DNA of 64,000 nucleotides from Streptococcus mitis (GCF_003943935.1 NZ_RJOB01000001.1:62415-126414); one strand, 5' to 3'; shown: positions 27,939 to 38,310, counted from the stretch's first letter. Notes: generated by a model not told the origin, from the sequence alone. Numbers and translations: made by a program.

Positions 27939-27964
27939 GTAATACTAATTTTAGGAGTTTAACT

Positions 27965-29305
27965 ATGTCTGAAAAATCGCAATGGGGTTCTAAACTGGGC
28001 TTTATCCTAGCATCTGCTGGATCAGCCATCGGACTTGGTGCCGTTTGGAAATTCCCCTACATGACTGCTGCTAATGGCGGAGGAGGCTTTTTACTGGTCT
28101 TTCTTATCTCCACTATTTTAATCGGTTTCCCTCTTTTGCTAGCTGAATTTGCCCTCGGCCGAAGTGCTGGTGTCTCTGGGATTAAAACCTTTGGAAAACT
28201 GGGCAAGAATGGCAAGTACAACTTCATCGGTTGGATTGGTGCCTTTGCCCTCTTTATCCTCTTATCTTTCTACAGTGTTATTGGAGGATGGATTCTAGTC
28301 TATCTAGGCATTGAGTTTGGGAAATTGTTCCAGCTTGCTGGGACGAGTGATTATGCCCAGCTATTTACTTCAATCATTTCCAATCCAGCCATTGCTCTAG
28401 GAGCTCAAGCAGCTTTTATCCTATTGAATATCTTTATTGTATCACGTGGGGTTCAAAAAGGGATTGAAAGAGCTTCTAAGGTCATGATGCCCCTGCTCTT
28501 TATCATCTTTATTGTCATCATCGGCCGCTCTCTCAGTTTGCCAAATGCCATGGAAGGGGTTCTTTACTTCCTCAAACCAGACTTTTCAAAACTGACCAGC
28601 GCTGGTCTCCTCTATGCTCTGGGACAATCTTTCTTTGCCCTCTCACTAGGGGTTACAGCCATGCTGACCTATGCTTCTTACTTGGATAAGAAAACCAATC
28701 TGGTCCAATCAGGGATTTCCATTGTCGCCATGAATATTTCAGTATCCATCATGGCAGGTCTAGCCATTTTCCCTGCCATGTCAGCTTTCAATATCCAGTC
28801 CGAAGGGGGACCAAGCTTGCTCTTTATCGTTCTACCCCAACTCTTTGACAAGATGCCTTTTGGAAGTATTTTCTATATTCTCTTTCTCTTGCTCTTCCTC
28901 TTTGCGACGGTCACTTCTTCCGTCGTTATGCTGGAAATCAATGTGGGCAATATCACTAATCAGGATAACAGCAAACGTGCCAAATGGAGTGTGATTTTAG
29001 GAATCTTGACCTTTGTCTTTGGAATTCCTTCAGCCCTTTCATACGGTGTTATGGCAGATGTTCACATTTTTGGGAAGACCTTCTTTGACGCTATGGATTT
29101 CTTGGTTTCCAATCTCCTCATGCCATTTGGAGCTCTCTGCCTTTCACTTTTTACAGGCTATATCTTTAAAAAGGCTCTTGCTATGGAGGAATTCCATCTT
29201 GATGAAACAACATGGAAACAGGGACTTTTCCAAGTCTGGCTCTTCCTTCTTCGTTTCGTCATTCCAATCATCATCATCGTGGTCTTTATCGCCCAATTTA
29301 TGTAA
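27965..29305 (+). CDS. Neurotransmitter:sodium symporter family transporter
   Basis: A 446-residue membrane transporter of the SNF (LeuT-type) family, with 11 or 12 helices. The family signature is WGSKLGFILASAGSAIGLGA (about 7-26), then VWKFPYMTAANGGGGF, with the unwound TM1 sodium site. It probably imports an amino acid with sodium. The ATG at 27965 has the SD TAGGAG eight bases upstream; a frame start at 27902 would include the leader hairpins. Substrate is unknown. Expression is likely controlled by the leader terminator. Confidence 0.9.
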   Translation: MSEKSQWGSKLGFILASAGSAIGLGAVWKFPYMTAANGGGGFLLVFLISTILIGFPLLLAEFALGRSAGVSGIKTFGKLGKNGKYNFIGWIGAFALFILLSFYSVIGGWILVYLGIEFGKLFQLAGTSDYAQLFTSIISNPAIALGAQAAFILLNIFIVSRGVQKGIERASKVMMPLLFIIFIVIIGRSLSLPNAMEGVLYFLKPDFSKLTSAGLLYALGQSFFALSLGVTAMLTYASYLDKKTNLVQSGISIVAMNISVSIMAGLAIFPAMSAFNIQSEGGPSLLFIVLPQLFDKMPFGSIFYILFLLLFLFATVTSSVVMLEINVGNITNQDNSKRAKWSVILGILTFVFGIPSALSYGVMADVHIFGKTFFDAMDFLVSNLLMPFGALCLSLFTGYIFKKALAMEEFHLDETTWKQGLFQVWLFLLRFVIPIIIIVVFIAQFM

Positions 29306-29307
29306 TC

Positions 29308-29345
29308 AAAAAGGACTTGAGTAGTGAACTCAGGCCCTTTCTTTG
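29308..29345 (+). terminator. Terminator after the symporter
   Basis: AAAAAGGACTTGAGT, AGTG, AACTCAGGCCCTTTCTTT: the TTGAGT/ACTCA and AAAGG/CCTTT segments pair around an internal mismatch. It may also serve manA on the other strand. Confidence 0.6.
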
Positions 29346-30290
29346 TTATGGACGGCTAACAATCAATTCCAAACTTTGCCCTTCCAGAGTCCAAGCTTCA
29401 ACATCACTTGGTAGGATAAAGTGGCTGCCTTTTTGGATTGGATAGTTTTTTCCGTCAACGGTCAGTTGACCTTGACCAGACAAGACACTCAACAAGCTGT
29501 AGTCAGCTGTCTTTTCAAAGTCAACTTTTCCAGTAATTTCCCACTTGTAAACTGCAAAGAAATCATTGGAAACAAGGAGAGTGGAACGTAAATCATCAGC
29601 TTTGATAGTTACAGGACGGCTATTTGCAGGCTCGCCGATGTTCAATACATCAATGGATTTTTCAAGGTGAAGTTCACGCAAGTTGCCCTTGTCATCCTTA
29701 CGGTCAAAGTCATAGACACGGTAAGTGGTGTCACTAGACTGCTGGGTTTCAAGAATCAAGATGCCCGCACCAATAGCATGCATGGTGCCACTTGGCACAT
29801 AGAAGAAATCTCCAGCTTTAACTGGTACTTTTGTCAACAAAGCATCCCAGTTCTTGTCCTCGATTTGCTGACGGAGTTCTTCTTTTGACTTGGCATTGTG
29901 ACCGTAGATAATCTCTGAACCTTCATCCGCAGCTATGATGTACCAGCATTCTGTTTTTCCGAGTTCGCCTTCATGTTCTAGTCCATAGGCATCGTCTGGA
30001 TGGACTTGGACGCTGAGCCAGTCGTTAGCATCCAGAATCTTAGTCAAAAGCGGAAATACAGGCTCAGGATGATTACCAAACAATTCACGGTGCTCTGCAT
30101 ATAAAGTAGCTAGATCTGTTCCTTCAAAGCGACCATTGGCAACTTTAGAGACACCATTTGGATGGGCTGAGATGGCCCAATATTCTCCGATTTTTTCACT
30201 TGGAATGTCGTAGCCAAACTCATCACGTAGCTTGGTACCACCCCAGATTTTTTCTTGCATAACTGATTGTAAAAATAGTGGTTCTGACAT
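29346..30290 (-). CDS. manA: Mannose-6-phosphate isomerase, class I
   Basis: A 314-residue zinc cupin enzyme that interconverts mannose 6-phosphate and fructose 6-phosphate. Visible motifs are KIWGGTKLRD near 15-25, the zinc-binding VQVHPDDAYGLEHE (about 94-107), PSGTMHAIGAG (about 167-177) with its metal His, and the substrate Arg in DTTYRVYDFDR. The length is typical for Firmicutes ManA. It stands alone with a SD GGGAG. Confidence 0.95.
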   Translation of the reverse strand: MSEPLFLQSVMQEKIWGGTKLRDEFGYDIPSEKIGEYWAISAHPNGVSKVANGRFEGTDLATLYAEHRELFGNHPEPVFPLLTKILDANDWLSVQVHPDDAYGLEHEGELGKTECWYIIAADEGSEIIYGHNAKSKEELRQQIEDKNWDALLTKVPVKAGDFFYVPSGTMHAIGAGILILETQQSSDTTYRVYDFDRKDDKGNLRELHLEKSIDVLNIGEPANSRPVTIKADDLRSTLLVSNDFFAVYKWEITGKVDFEKTADYSLLSVLSGQGQLTVDGKNYPIQKGSHFILPSDVEAWTLEGQSLELIVSRP

Positions 30291-30410
30291 TTTATTCTCC
30301 CGTCTGATTTTTCTTCCCTCATTATAGCAAAAAAAGAGTTCGAATTGAACTCTTTTTAATATCTTATAAAGTAGGGAGAAAATTTTATAAAAATAGTGAA
30401 CAAATGTGCT

Positions 30411-31859
<1,449 letters not shown>

Positions 31860-31999
31860 TCATTTGATTTGATAGTTCTATTATACTAAAAAGAGGACAA
31901 AAAGTTTGGAACTATCTGAGTAATGATGTCCTGAGCTGGCTTTTATGTTTGATGCAAAAACAAGCAAGAGGTTGAGAATTTTGTTATAAAAATGTAAAC

Positions 32000-32017
32000 T
32001 ATCACAGTCTTGTGATA
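32000..32017. promoter_or_regulatory. Inverted repeat upstream of the glucosidase gene
   Basis: TATCACA, GTCT, TGTGATA (7-bp perfect arms), located about 150 bases upstream of the bglA-type gene and next to the terminator of the small ORF. It has the form of a repressor site, but no promoter element aligns with it clearly. Confidence 0.3.
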
Positions 32018-32020
32018 AGA

Positions 32021-32046
32021 AAAAGACCGGATTGCTCCGATCTGTT
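32021..32046 (-). terminator. Repeated terminator, copy 1 (after the 51-aa ORF)
   Basis: Plus-strand AAAAGACCGGATTGCTCCGA followed by TCT. On the minus strand AGATCGGA, GCAA, TCCGGTCT then TTTTC. The same hairpin recurs at 32431-32456 and 32885-32912. Confidence 0.75.
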
Positions 32047-32079
32047 TGATTCACAAAATGTAAAAATAGATAGCTTTTG

Positions 32080-32235
32080 TCAATGAATGGATTGATTAAT
32101 CGTCAGTAAGCCGTGGTTAATGATTGCAGCAATATCTTCAAGACCATGAAGAATAAAACTTCCTATAATCAATCCTAGAATAATTGAACAAATAATCATG
32201 GTAATACAGATTAGATAAATATCCTTTTTTTGCAT
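32080..32235 (-). CDS. 51-residue single-pass membrane protein
   Basis: ATG 32235 has a strong SD (GAGGAGAG, five bases upstream) and a 51-codon frame to TGA 32080. The product starts MQKKDIYLICITMIICSIIL, forms one membrane helix (about 6-30) and ends with a short polar tail (HGLEDIAAIINHGLLTINQS IH). It has a near-consensus promoter of its own (32376-32404), a leader of about 135 bases and a terminator. I know no family for it. The full set of signals argues that it is expressed. Confidence 0.7.
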   Translation of the reverse strand: MQKKDIYLICITMIICSIILGLIIGSFILHGLEDIAAIINHGLLTINQSIH

Positions 32236-32375
32236 ATCGACTCTCCTCGTAATATCTATTCATGGAGATACTTTCAATCTCAAGCTCCAATGAAACAAGA
32301 AAATTCACTTACAACAGCTATTTAAAAAATATTTCTCCTTTCCATATCAGTCACATTTTCTATCATTACATTTTT

Positions 32376-32404
32376 ATTATAAGATTTCAGGATAGCGCTG
32401 TCAA
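32376..32404 (-). promoter_or_regulatory. Promoter of the 51-aa ORF
   Basis: TTGACA (32399-32404), 17 bases, TATAAT (32376-32381) on the minus strand: perfect consensus in both boxes. The transcript would begin near 32370, giving a leader of about 135 bases in which I see no clear fold or uORF. Confidence 0.85.
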
Positions 32405-32430
32405 CCATTTATATTCAAGTTCTTTATATA

Positions 32431-32457
32431 AAAAAGACCAGATTGCTCCGATCTTTC
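32431..32457 (-). terminator. Repeated terminator, copy 2 (after the VOC gene)
   Basis: Plus-strand AAAAAGACCAGATTGCTCCG then ATCTTT. It differs from the other copies by one base in the arm. It ends the VOC transcript (stop at 32523) about 65 bases downstream. Confidence 0.7.
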
Positions 32458-32522
32458 AATAGTTCATATTCGCAAATTCTTTTTTAAGAATCATTATGGT
32501 TAACTTCAAATGACTAAGCGTC

Positions 32523-32870
32523 CTATTTCATACGATAAAAATCAATCACTAGACCAGCAGGGCCTTTAACTAATAAGGACTCTGTTCCCCAATCGGTTAC
32601 AGTTGGACCGTTTAAAACCTGAATACCAAGTTCTTTCAACCGTTGGTAGTTCTGATCTACATTCTCAACCTCAATGTGAAGAATGATTCCTGACTGAAAG
32701 TTTTCCAAAGGAACCAAATGATTTTGGGACAACATCAGACAGTGACTGCCAATCGTAAACTGAGCAAAACTGTCATCAACATAATCGGACTTTTTATCCA
32801 AAATACGCTCCAAGTCAGCACAGACTTGGGGAACATCTGAAACGATAATATCTAATTGATTTAAATTCAT
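32523..32870 (-). CDS. VOC/glyoxalase-like protein
   Basis: A 115-residue protein of the vicinal-oxygen-chelate fold (glyoxalase, bleomycin-resistance and dioxygenase superfamily): MNLNQLDIIVSDVPQVCADLERIL at the start, ILHIEVENVDQNYQRLKELG in the second half and the C-terminal LVKGPAGLVIDFYRMK. Two beta-alpha-beta-beta-beta modules would form a small metal or ligand pocket. Substrate unknown. It lies 58 bases after spxB on the same strand, separated by a terminator. Confidence 0.82.
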   Translation of the reverse strand: MNLNQLDIIVSDVPQVCADLERILDKKSDYVDDSFAQFTIGSHCLMLSQNHLVPLENFQSGIILHIEVENVDQNYQRLKELGIQVLNGPTVTDWGTESLLVKGPAGLVIDFYRMK

Positions 32871-32884
32871 TTACTATCCTCCAT

Positions 32885-32912
32885 AAAAAGACCGGATTGC
32901 TCCGATCTTTTT
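32885..32912 (-). terminator. Repeated terminator, copy 3 (after spxB)
   Basis: Plus-strand AAAAAGACCGGATTGCTCCG then ATCTTTTT, symmetrical runs of A and T. It lies 17 bases after the spxB stop and limits read-through into the VOC gene. Confidence 0.85.
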
Positions 32913-32928
32913 AAGTTCCACGAAGGAA

Positions 32929-34704
32929 TTATTTAATTGCGCGTGATTGCAAACCTTCTTCTTCCAAGAAGAGACGGAATGGTACGAGCTCTTCTGCTTC
33001 GTATTTTTCCTTGAAGGCTTTGATAGCTTCTTCTGAGTGAAGTTTTGGATCCAATTCAAGTACTTCTACTGGAAGTGGACGGTGGTGAGTGATGCGAGCA
33101 TCGATAACAACCGTTTTACCTTCTTTGTTCAATTTAACAGCTTCTGCAACAACTGCATCGATGTCTTCGATACGGTCAACTGTAAATCCAACAGCTCCTT
33201 GAGCTTCAGCGATTTTCGCATAGTCAGCATTAGGGAAGTCACAACCAAACAAGTGTTTGTTTGTATCTTCGTATTTGTCCTTGATGAAGGCATATTTACC
33301 ATTTGAGAAGACAACGTTGATAACTGGAAGGTCGTATTGAACGTTTGTGATAACGTCTGGGTAGCACATGTTGAATGCACCGTCACCCATAATGTTCCAT
33401 ACTTGGCGATCTGGATTGTCTTTCTTAGCAGCGATACCACCAGGAAGGGCAATACCCATTGTCGCAAAGAGTGGAGATGTACGCCACATGTTCTTAGGTG
33501 TCATGTGAAGGTGACGAGTAGATGTTTGAGTAGTGTCACCTACGTCGATTGAGTAGATAGCGTCTTGATCAGCATGTTTGTTGATTGCATTGTAAACTTG
33601 ATACAATTGCAATTCACCCTCAGTTTTACCTTCGAGTTTGTTCATGTAATCACGCCAGTTTTGGTTGTTCTTAACGTTTGCACGCCACCATGGAGTAGAT
33701 TCAACTGGGTTCACTTTGTCAAGGATAGCTTTAGCTGCTTGACCTGCATCACCAAGGATTGAAGCGTCAAGGGCGTGACGTTTACCAAGTTTGTAAGGGT
33801 CAATATCGACTTGGATGAATTTTTCAGTGTTTTTGAATGCTTCGTATACTTCAGCAAATGGGAAGTTTGAACCAAGGAAAAGAACTGTGTCTGCTTCAAA
33901 GACAACTTCGTTGGCTGGTTTCCAACCAACACGATAAGCAGAACCTGTCAAACCTTCATAGTTCCATTCGAAAGCTTCAAAGTTTTTACCAGTTGTAATG
34001 ATTGGTGCTTTGATTTTACGTGACAATTCAGTAATCACTTCACCAGCTTTAACACCACCGTAACCAGCATAGATAACTGGACGTTCAGCATTGTTCAAGA
34101 TTTCAACAGCTTTGTCGATTTCAACTTCGTTTAAAGCAGGAGCGATGAATGAACGCTCGTATGAACCTGATCCATAGTATGAGTTTTCGTCGATTTCTTG
34201 GAAACCGAAGTTTACTGGGATTTCAACAACAGCTGGACCTTTTTTAGAAACTGCAGCACGGCAAGCTTCGTCGATAACTTTTGGCAATTGCTCAGCGTAA
34301 GCTACACGTTTGTTGTAGACAGCGATACCGTTGTACATTGGGTTTTGGTTCAATTCTTGGAAAGCATCCATGTTCAATTCGTTAACTGGACGTGATCCAA
34401 GGATCGCTAGGAATGGAGTGTTATCCATAGCTGCATCGTAAACACCGTTAATCAAGTGAGTCGCACCTGGACCACCTGAACCAACTGCAACCCCGATTGA
34501 GCCGCCGAATTTAGCTTGCATAACCGCTGCAAGAGCACCTGTTTCTTCGTGGCGAACTTGCAAGAAGCGGATATCTTTGTCTTCAGCCAAAGCGTCCATC
34601 AATGAGCTGAGTGTTCCTGATGGGATACCGTAGATTGTGTCTACGCCCCATGTTTTCAATACATTAAGCATTGCTGCAGATGCAGTAATTTTCCCTTGAG
34701 TCAT
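32929..34704 (-). CDS. spxB: Pyruvate oxidase SpxB
   Basis: A 591-residue TPP- and FAD-dependent enzyme that converts pyruvate, phosphate and oxygen to acetyl phosphate, CO2 and hydrogen peroxide. The TPP-binding Glu is in RHEETGALA (about 51), the FAD middle domain has [10 protein letters not shown] and [10 protein letters not shown], and the C-terminal TPP motif runs from [12 protein letters not shown] to FSNGKYAFI. It is the main source of peroxide in Mitis-group streptococci, active in the cytosol under aerobic growth. Two cre-like sites lie in its upstream region, which fits catabolite control. Start ATG 34704 has the SD AAGGAGAG. Confidence 0.97.
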   Translation of the reverse strand: MTQGKITASAAMLNVLKTWGVDTIYGIPSGTLSSLMDALAEDKDIRFLQVRHEETGALAAVMQAKFGGSIGVAVGSGGPGATHLINGVYDAAMDNTPFLAILGSRPVNELNMDAFQELNQNPMYNGIAVYNKRVAYAEQLPKVIDEACRAAVSKKGPAVVEIPVNFGFQEIDENSYYGSGSYERSFIAPALNEVEIDKAVEILNNAERPVIYAGYGGVKAGEVITELSRKIKAPIITTGKNFEAFEWNYEGLTGSAYRVGWKPANEVVFEADTVLFLGSNFPFAEVYEAFKNTEKFIQVDIDPYKLGKRHALDASILGDAGQAAKAILDKVNPVESTPWWRANVKNNQNWRDYMNKLEGKTEGELQLYQVYNAINKHADQDAIYSIDVGDTTQTSTRHLHMTPKNMWRTSPLFATMGIALPGGIAAKKDNPDRQVWNIMGDGAFNMCYPDVITNVQYDLPVINVVFSNGKYAFIKDKYEDTNKHLFGCDFPNADYAKIAEAQGAVGFTVDRIEDIDAVVAEAVKLNKEGKTVVIDARITHHRPLPVEVLELDPKLHSEEAIKAFKEKYEAEELVPFRLFLEEEGLQSRAIK

Positions 34705-34760
34705 AATGATAACTCTCCTTCAAATATTTTTAAATCTACTAAAAAAGGTTTCGTATACTT

Positions 34761-34777
34761 TTTGAAAACGTTTCAGC
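34761..34777. promoter_or_regulatory. cre-like site 1 upstream of spxB
   Basis: TTTGAAAACGTTTCAGC, containing the partial palindrome TGAAA-ACG-TTTCA. It lies in the predicted 5' leader. One position deviates from the usual CcpA consensus. Confidence 0.55.
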
Positions 34778-34793
34778 AAATTTTTACTCTACT

Positions 34794-34802
34794 AATTTAT
34801 CA
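34794..34802 (-). promoter_or_regulatory. Possible extended -10 of spxB
   Basis: TGA-TAAATT on the minus strand. No convincing -35 is present. It is placed between the two cre-like sites. Confidence 0.35.
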
Positions 34803-34862
34803 CATTTCGTTCGACTTTTCTAAGAATCTGCTCAGAAGTTTTTATTCTCTATTACAGTACAG

Positions 34863-34879
34863 TTTGAAAACGTTTTAGC
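34863..34879. promoter_or_regulatory. cre-like site 2 upstream of spxB
   Basis: TTTGAAAACGTTTTAGC, 16 of 17 bases identical to site 1 and in the same orientation, 102 bases further upstream. Two sites flanking the promoter could support looping or cooperative binding. Confidence 0.5.
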
Positions 34880-34889
34880 TTCTGTTTTA

Positions 34890-34918
34890 TAATAAAAAGC
34901 GAGCAAGCCCGCTTTTAA
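34890..34918 (-). terminator. Terminator of the copper operon
   Basis: Plus-strand AAAAAGCGAGC, AAGC, CCGCTTTTAA; on the minus strand AAAGCGGGC, TTGC, TCGCTTTTTATT. It starts at the copA stop codon. Confidence 0.75.
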
Positions 34919-37158
34919 TCTATTTTACTAAAGTTTAACAGAAGGGAACTGGTCAGAACAGATACTGAACTAAAAGCCATAGCTAGACCTGCCAATTCTG
35001 GGTTGAGGGCCAGTCCAACACCTGAAAAGAGCCCTGCTGCGATCGGAATTCCGACGACATTGTAGATAAAAGCCCAGAAAAGATTGAGCAGAATACGATT
35101 AAAGGTTTTCTTACTCATGTCAAAGGCACGAACCACTCCTAGGAGGTTATTGGTTGTCAGCACTAAATCTGCTGACTCGATGGCGATATCCGTTCCAGCA
35201 CCCATGGCAATTCCCACATCTGCTACACTGAGGGCTGGCGCATCATTAATACCGTCCCCAACAAAGGCTACTTTACCAGCCGCTTGTAGTTTATGGATTT
35301 CATGGGCTTTTTCTTCTGGTAGGACGCCTGCAATGACCTCTTCGATTCCGATTTGATCTGCAATAGCACGCGCCACACCTGCATTGTCTCCTGTCAGCAT
35401 GACTGTTTTAAGACCACGTTTTTTCAACTGACTGATGGCAAGCTTGGCATTTTCCTTGGGAATATCTTGCAAAGCAAGCAAGCCTTTGATTTCATTGTCA
35501 ACAGCCAAGAACACAACTGTCTTAGCTTCTTTTTCTAGTTCTTCAAGTTTTTCTTGATAAGCGCTAGAAATATCCATACTATCCAGCATTTTAGCATTTC
35601 CAAGTAAGACTTGTTTCCCAGCTATTTGCCCAGAAACACCTTTTCCATGCAAGGCTTGGAAATTTTCAACAGTTTGAAACTCAAGTCCAGTTTCAGTCGC
35701 TAGCTTAACAATGGCCTCAGCCAATGGGTGTTGGGAAGCTTCTTCCAAGGAGGCTGCCAATCCAAGCACCTCTGCCTCGTCGCCAATGATATCTGTGACC
35801 ACTGGTTTTCCTTCCGTCAAAGTCCCTGTCTTATCAAAGACAAGAGTTTGGACTTTCTGGATTTCCTGTAAAACAGTTCCATTTTTGAGGAGAACCCCCA
35901 TTTTGGCACTGCGTCCTGTTCCTACCATAAGAGCTGTCGGTGTTGCGAGACCCAAGGCACAAGGGCAGGCAATAATCAAAACCGCAACTCCATAGAGAAG
36001 AGAAGACACAAAGCTAGCTCCAAGCACGACTACACTATCCCTGAGCAAGACGAACCAAACCCAAAAGGTCACGATTGCTAAAATGAGAACCGCTGGGACA
36101 AAAATCCCTGAAATCTTATCTGTCAAGTCCTGAATCGGCGCACGACTGGTTTGAGCTTTCTTCACAAAGTCTACAATCTGAGCCAAGACTGTCTCCGATC
36201 CAACTTTTTCTGCCTTAAAAACAAGGGTTCCACTATTATTGATGGTTGAGCCAATGACGGTATCTCCAACTGTCTTGTCCACAGGAAGACTCTCACCCGT
36301 CACCATGGATTCGTCAATACTAGAAACACCTTCTACTACGACACCATCAACAGCAATCTTCTCACCAGGACGCACTCGAATCAGGTCGCCTACCTTGACT
36401 TGGTCCAAGGGGACTTGAACATAGCGATCTTCACGCAAGACTTCTGCTGTTTTAGCCTGCAAATCCAGTAGTTTCTCTACAGCTTGGGACGTATTTTTTC
36501 TCATTTTTTCCTCAAAAACTGCTCCCATAAGAACAAAGAAGAGGATAAATCCAGCACTTTCAAAGTAAACAGGGAGACCTGTAAAGAGGGCAAATAGGCT
36601 ATAGAAATAGGCCACTAGAATCCCAATCGCAACTAAGGTATCCATGTTGGCATTGTGCTTTTTGAAGCTGGCCCAAGCGCTCTGGATATAAGGCCCGCCT
36701 GCTACTAGCATAATCGGCGTTGTGGCTAAAAAGGTTCCCCAACGCATGACTTGGTGACTAATGCTACCTGTCAACATCCCAATCATGAGAATCACAAGAG
36801 GCACGGTAAAGATACTAGTAATCCAAAAACGTTGCAAGAGAGTTAGAGATTTTCGAGTCTTCTCAACGACTGTATAGCTTCCCTTTTGCATCTTCATGCC
36901 ACAAGAAAATTCATGTTGGCCTAATTCTTGAGGTGTAAAACGAATTGTTTTCTCTTCATCAAAGCCGATTGGTTCCAAGATGCCTTCTTCTTCAAAAAGA
37001 ATTTCCTTGTAACAGTTTGAAGGGGTTGCACGATGAAAGGTAATCTCAGCTGGAATCCCTTTTTGAAGCTGAATATGAGCTGGATGATAGCCTTTTTCAG
37101 CTCGGATATGGATTTTTTGAATGCCATTTTCCAGGCTTGCTTTCACAATTTCTGTCAT
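34915..37158 (-). CDS. copA: Copper-exporting P1B ATPase CopA
   Basis: A 747-residue P-type ATPase that pumps Cu(I) out of the cell. Instead of the usual CxxC metal-binding domain, the N-terminus (about 1-95) is a cupredoxin-like domain with SNCYKEILF and [10 protein letters not shown], similar to CupA. Then come eight membrane helices, TGES, the CPC motif in [13 protein letters not shown], the phosphorylation site DKTGTLT, the HP site in QHPLAEA, TGDN, and [11 protein letters not shown]. It lies nine bases after cupA in copY-cupA-copA. Confidence 0.95.
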   Translation of the reverse strand: MTEIVKASLENGIQKIHIRAEKGYHPAHIQLQKGIPAEITFHRATPSNCYKEILFEEEGILEPIGFDEEKTIRFTPQELGQHEFSCGMKMQKGSYTVVEKTRKSLTLLQRFWITSIFTVPLVILMIGMLTGSISHQVMRWGTFLATTPIMLVAGGPYIQSAWASFKKHNANMDTLVAIGILVAYFYSLFALFTGLPVYFESAGFILFFVLMGAVFEEKMRKNTSQAVEKLLDLQAKTAEVLREDRYVQVPLDQVKVGDLIRVRPGEKIAVDGVVVEGVSSIDESMVTGESLPVDKTVGDTVIGSTINNSGTLVFKAEKVGSETVLAQIVDFVKKAQTSRAPIQDLTDKISGIFVPAVLILAIVTFWVWFVLLRDSVVVLGASFVSSLLYGVAVLIIACPCALGLATPTALMVGTGRSAKMGVLLKNGTVLQEIQKVQTLVFDKTGTLTEGKPVVTDIIGDEAEVLGLAASLEEASQHPLAEAIVKLATETGLEFQTVENFQALHGKGVSGQIAGKQVLLGNAKMLDSMDISSAYQEKLEELEKEAKTVVFLAVDNEIKGLLALQDIPKENAKLAISQLKKRGLKTVMLTGDNAGVARAIADQIGIEEVIAGVLPEEKAHEIHKLQAAGKVAFVGDGINDAPALSVADVGIAMGAGTDIAIESADLVLTTNNLLGVVRAFDMSKKTFNRILLNLFWAFIYNVVGIPIAAGLFSGVGLALNPELAGLAMAFSSVSVLTSSLLLNFSKID

Positions 37159-37167
37159 AATGTTCTC

Positions 37168-37539
37168 CTACTCTACAATCATCTTGCCGTGCATCATGTT
37201 CATACCACAAGCAAAGCCAAATTCTCCAGCCTGCTCAGGCGTGATTTCCACTACATACTCTTCCCCCATAGGCAGGTCCGCATGTACACCAAAATCTGGA
37301 AAAACAATTTGGTCCAGACAGGGTGAAGGGTCCTTACGGTCAAAGACAATGCGAGCTGGCACTGATTTCTTGAGGATAATCAACTCAGGCGTATAGCCCC
37401 CCATGACCTCCACTCGAATCTCTTGATAGCCCTTTTTTTGCTGGGCCTTTTGTCCAGATTTTTCAGGCTTTTTGAAAAACCAAAACAAGATAAAGGCGAT
37501 AAGGGCAATACAAATAATGGTTACAATAATATTCAACAT
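37168..37539 (-). CDS. cupA: Membrane-anchored copper chaperone CupA
   Basis: A 123-residue protein with an N-terminal membrane helix (about 3-22) and a cupredoxin domain outside or at the membrane. Copper ligands can be placed in SPCLDQIVF (about 73) and GFACGMNMMHGKM (about 108-120). It passes Cu(I) to the related domain of CopA in pneumococcus. It lies between copY and copA with short spacers. Confidence 0.92.
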   Translation of the reverse strand: MLNIIVTIICIALIAFILFWFFKKPEKSGQKAQQKKGYQEIRVEVMGGYTPELIILKKSVPARIVFDRKDPSPCLDQIVFPDFGVHADLPMGEEYVVEITPEQAGEFGFACGMNMMHGKMIVE

Positions 37540-37549
37540 GACGTCTCCT

Positions 37550-37945
37550 TTACATACAATTACATTTTACTTCTGTTACAGCGCTTGATTTCTTCTCAGA
37601 AATCACAGCTGCCAAGTCTTCCAAGTCAGCCTGAGTAAAATCACATTCAGCAATCAAATCAGCCAACAAGTTCTTAATCCTACGAGAACAAACCTTGTCC
37701 TTGATATCTTGGACAAGTAAATCGCGACTTTGGTCTAGAGTTAAAAGAGCTGAATAAACAAAGGACTTGCCTTCTTTTTTCCGAGTCAAACACTCTTTCT
37801 CAACCAAACGAGCCAAAAGAGTTTGAATGGTTGACTTGGACCAGTCGAACCGCTCCGCCAGAACCCTGATCAAATCCGTACTGGTCTGTTCGCCCTGCAT
37901 CCAAATAATCTTCATGACCTGCCATTCTGCATCTGAAATCTGCAT
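37550..37945 (-). CDS. copY: Copper-responsive repressor CopY
   Basis: A 131-residue BlaI/MecI-type winged-helix repressor. The DNA-binding part is ISDAEWQVMKIIWMQGEQTS plus RFDWSKSTIQTLLARLVEK (up to about 65). The C-terminus normally carries CxCxxxxCxC; here the tail is VKCNCM, one CxC, plus Cys residues earlier at KVCSRR and AECDF. The ATG at 37945 has the SD AGGAGG; a longer frame to 37975 starts in the operator. It controls the cop operon by the two sites upstream. Confidence 0.92.
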   Translation of the reverse strand: MQISDAEWQVMKIIWMQGEQTSTDLIRVLAERFDWSKSTIQTLLARLVEKECLTRKKEGKSFVYSALLTLDQSRDLLVQDIKDKVCSRRIKNLLADLIAECDFTQADLEDLAAVISEKKSSAVTEVKCNCM

Positions 37946-37963
37946 AATCACACCTCCTAAATC

Positions 37964-38015
37964 TACATTTGTCAATTACAGTTATTAGTATACTCCTATA
38001 ATCTACATTTGTCAA
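37964..38015 (-). promoter_or_regulatory. cop promoter with two CopY boxes
   Basis: Two copies of TACATTTGTC (37964-37973 and 38004-38013; minus strand GACAAATGTA, the KACANNTGTA box) lie 40 bases apart. The promoter TTGACA (38010-38015), 17 bases, TATACT (37987-37992) shares its -35 with the distal box, so CopY would exclude polymerase when copper is low. Confidence 0.92.
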
Positions 38016-38106
38016 CAATAAAATTAATCTTTTCTTTGAAAAAGAGAATTTTAATCATTTAAAAGACGATTTCCAGTCAATTTTTACTATATAAACTATA
38101 AAAATA

Positions 38107-38115
38107 TGCTATACT
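38107..38115 (+). promoter_or_regulatory. Extended -10 promoter of thiD
   Basis: TGC-TATACT at 38107-38115, a short distance before the TPP riboswitch. It is divergent from the cop promoter. Confidence 0.55.
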
Positions 38116-38131
38116 AAAGAAAAAAGAAAAC

Positions 38132-38216
38132 AACCACTAGGGGTGCGTAAAGCTGAGATTAACAACTGTTAGATCCCTTTGACTCAATCTAGGTAATGCT
38201 AGCTGATGGAAGTGGA
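38132..38216 (+). ncRNA. TPP riboswitch 1, upstream of thiD
   Basis: P1 arms CCACT (38134-38138) and AGTGG (38211-38215) enclose the pyrimidine-sensing AGGGGTGC...AGCTGAGAT and the pyrophosphate-sensing helix with CTAGGTAATGCTAGC (consensus CTGGATAATGCCAGC). The expression platform between 38217 and 38300 contains GACTAGCAGTC and a second AGACTAGC, which can form exclusive pairs with the GCTAGC in the aptamer; I cannot tell whether control is by termination or at translation. Confidence 0.92.
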
Positions 38217-38310
38217 AATGATAATGGGGACTAGCAGTCTTCTATTGCCTTTCTAAAACAGACTAGCTTGTTCTTAAGAATACAAACTTCAGTTGGTTGG
38301 GAGGTTTTAG

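Noticed and set aside
27881..27939. CTGATGAG and GAAAC in the symporter leader, resembling hammerhead ribozyme core motifs
   Set aside because: The order and spacing do not allow three stems: only 14 bases separate GAAAC from CTGATGAG, and no GAAA follows the next stem.
32262..32462. 66-codon plus-strand frame upstream of the 51-aa ORF
   Set aside because: It is antisense to a clear promoter and leader, ends in a terminator, and has no SD.
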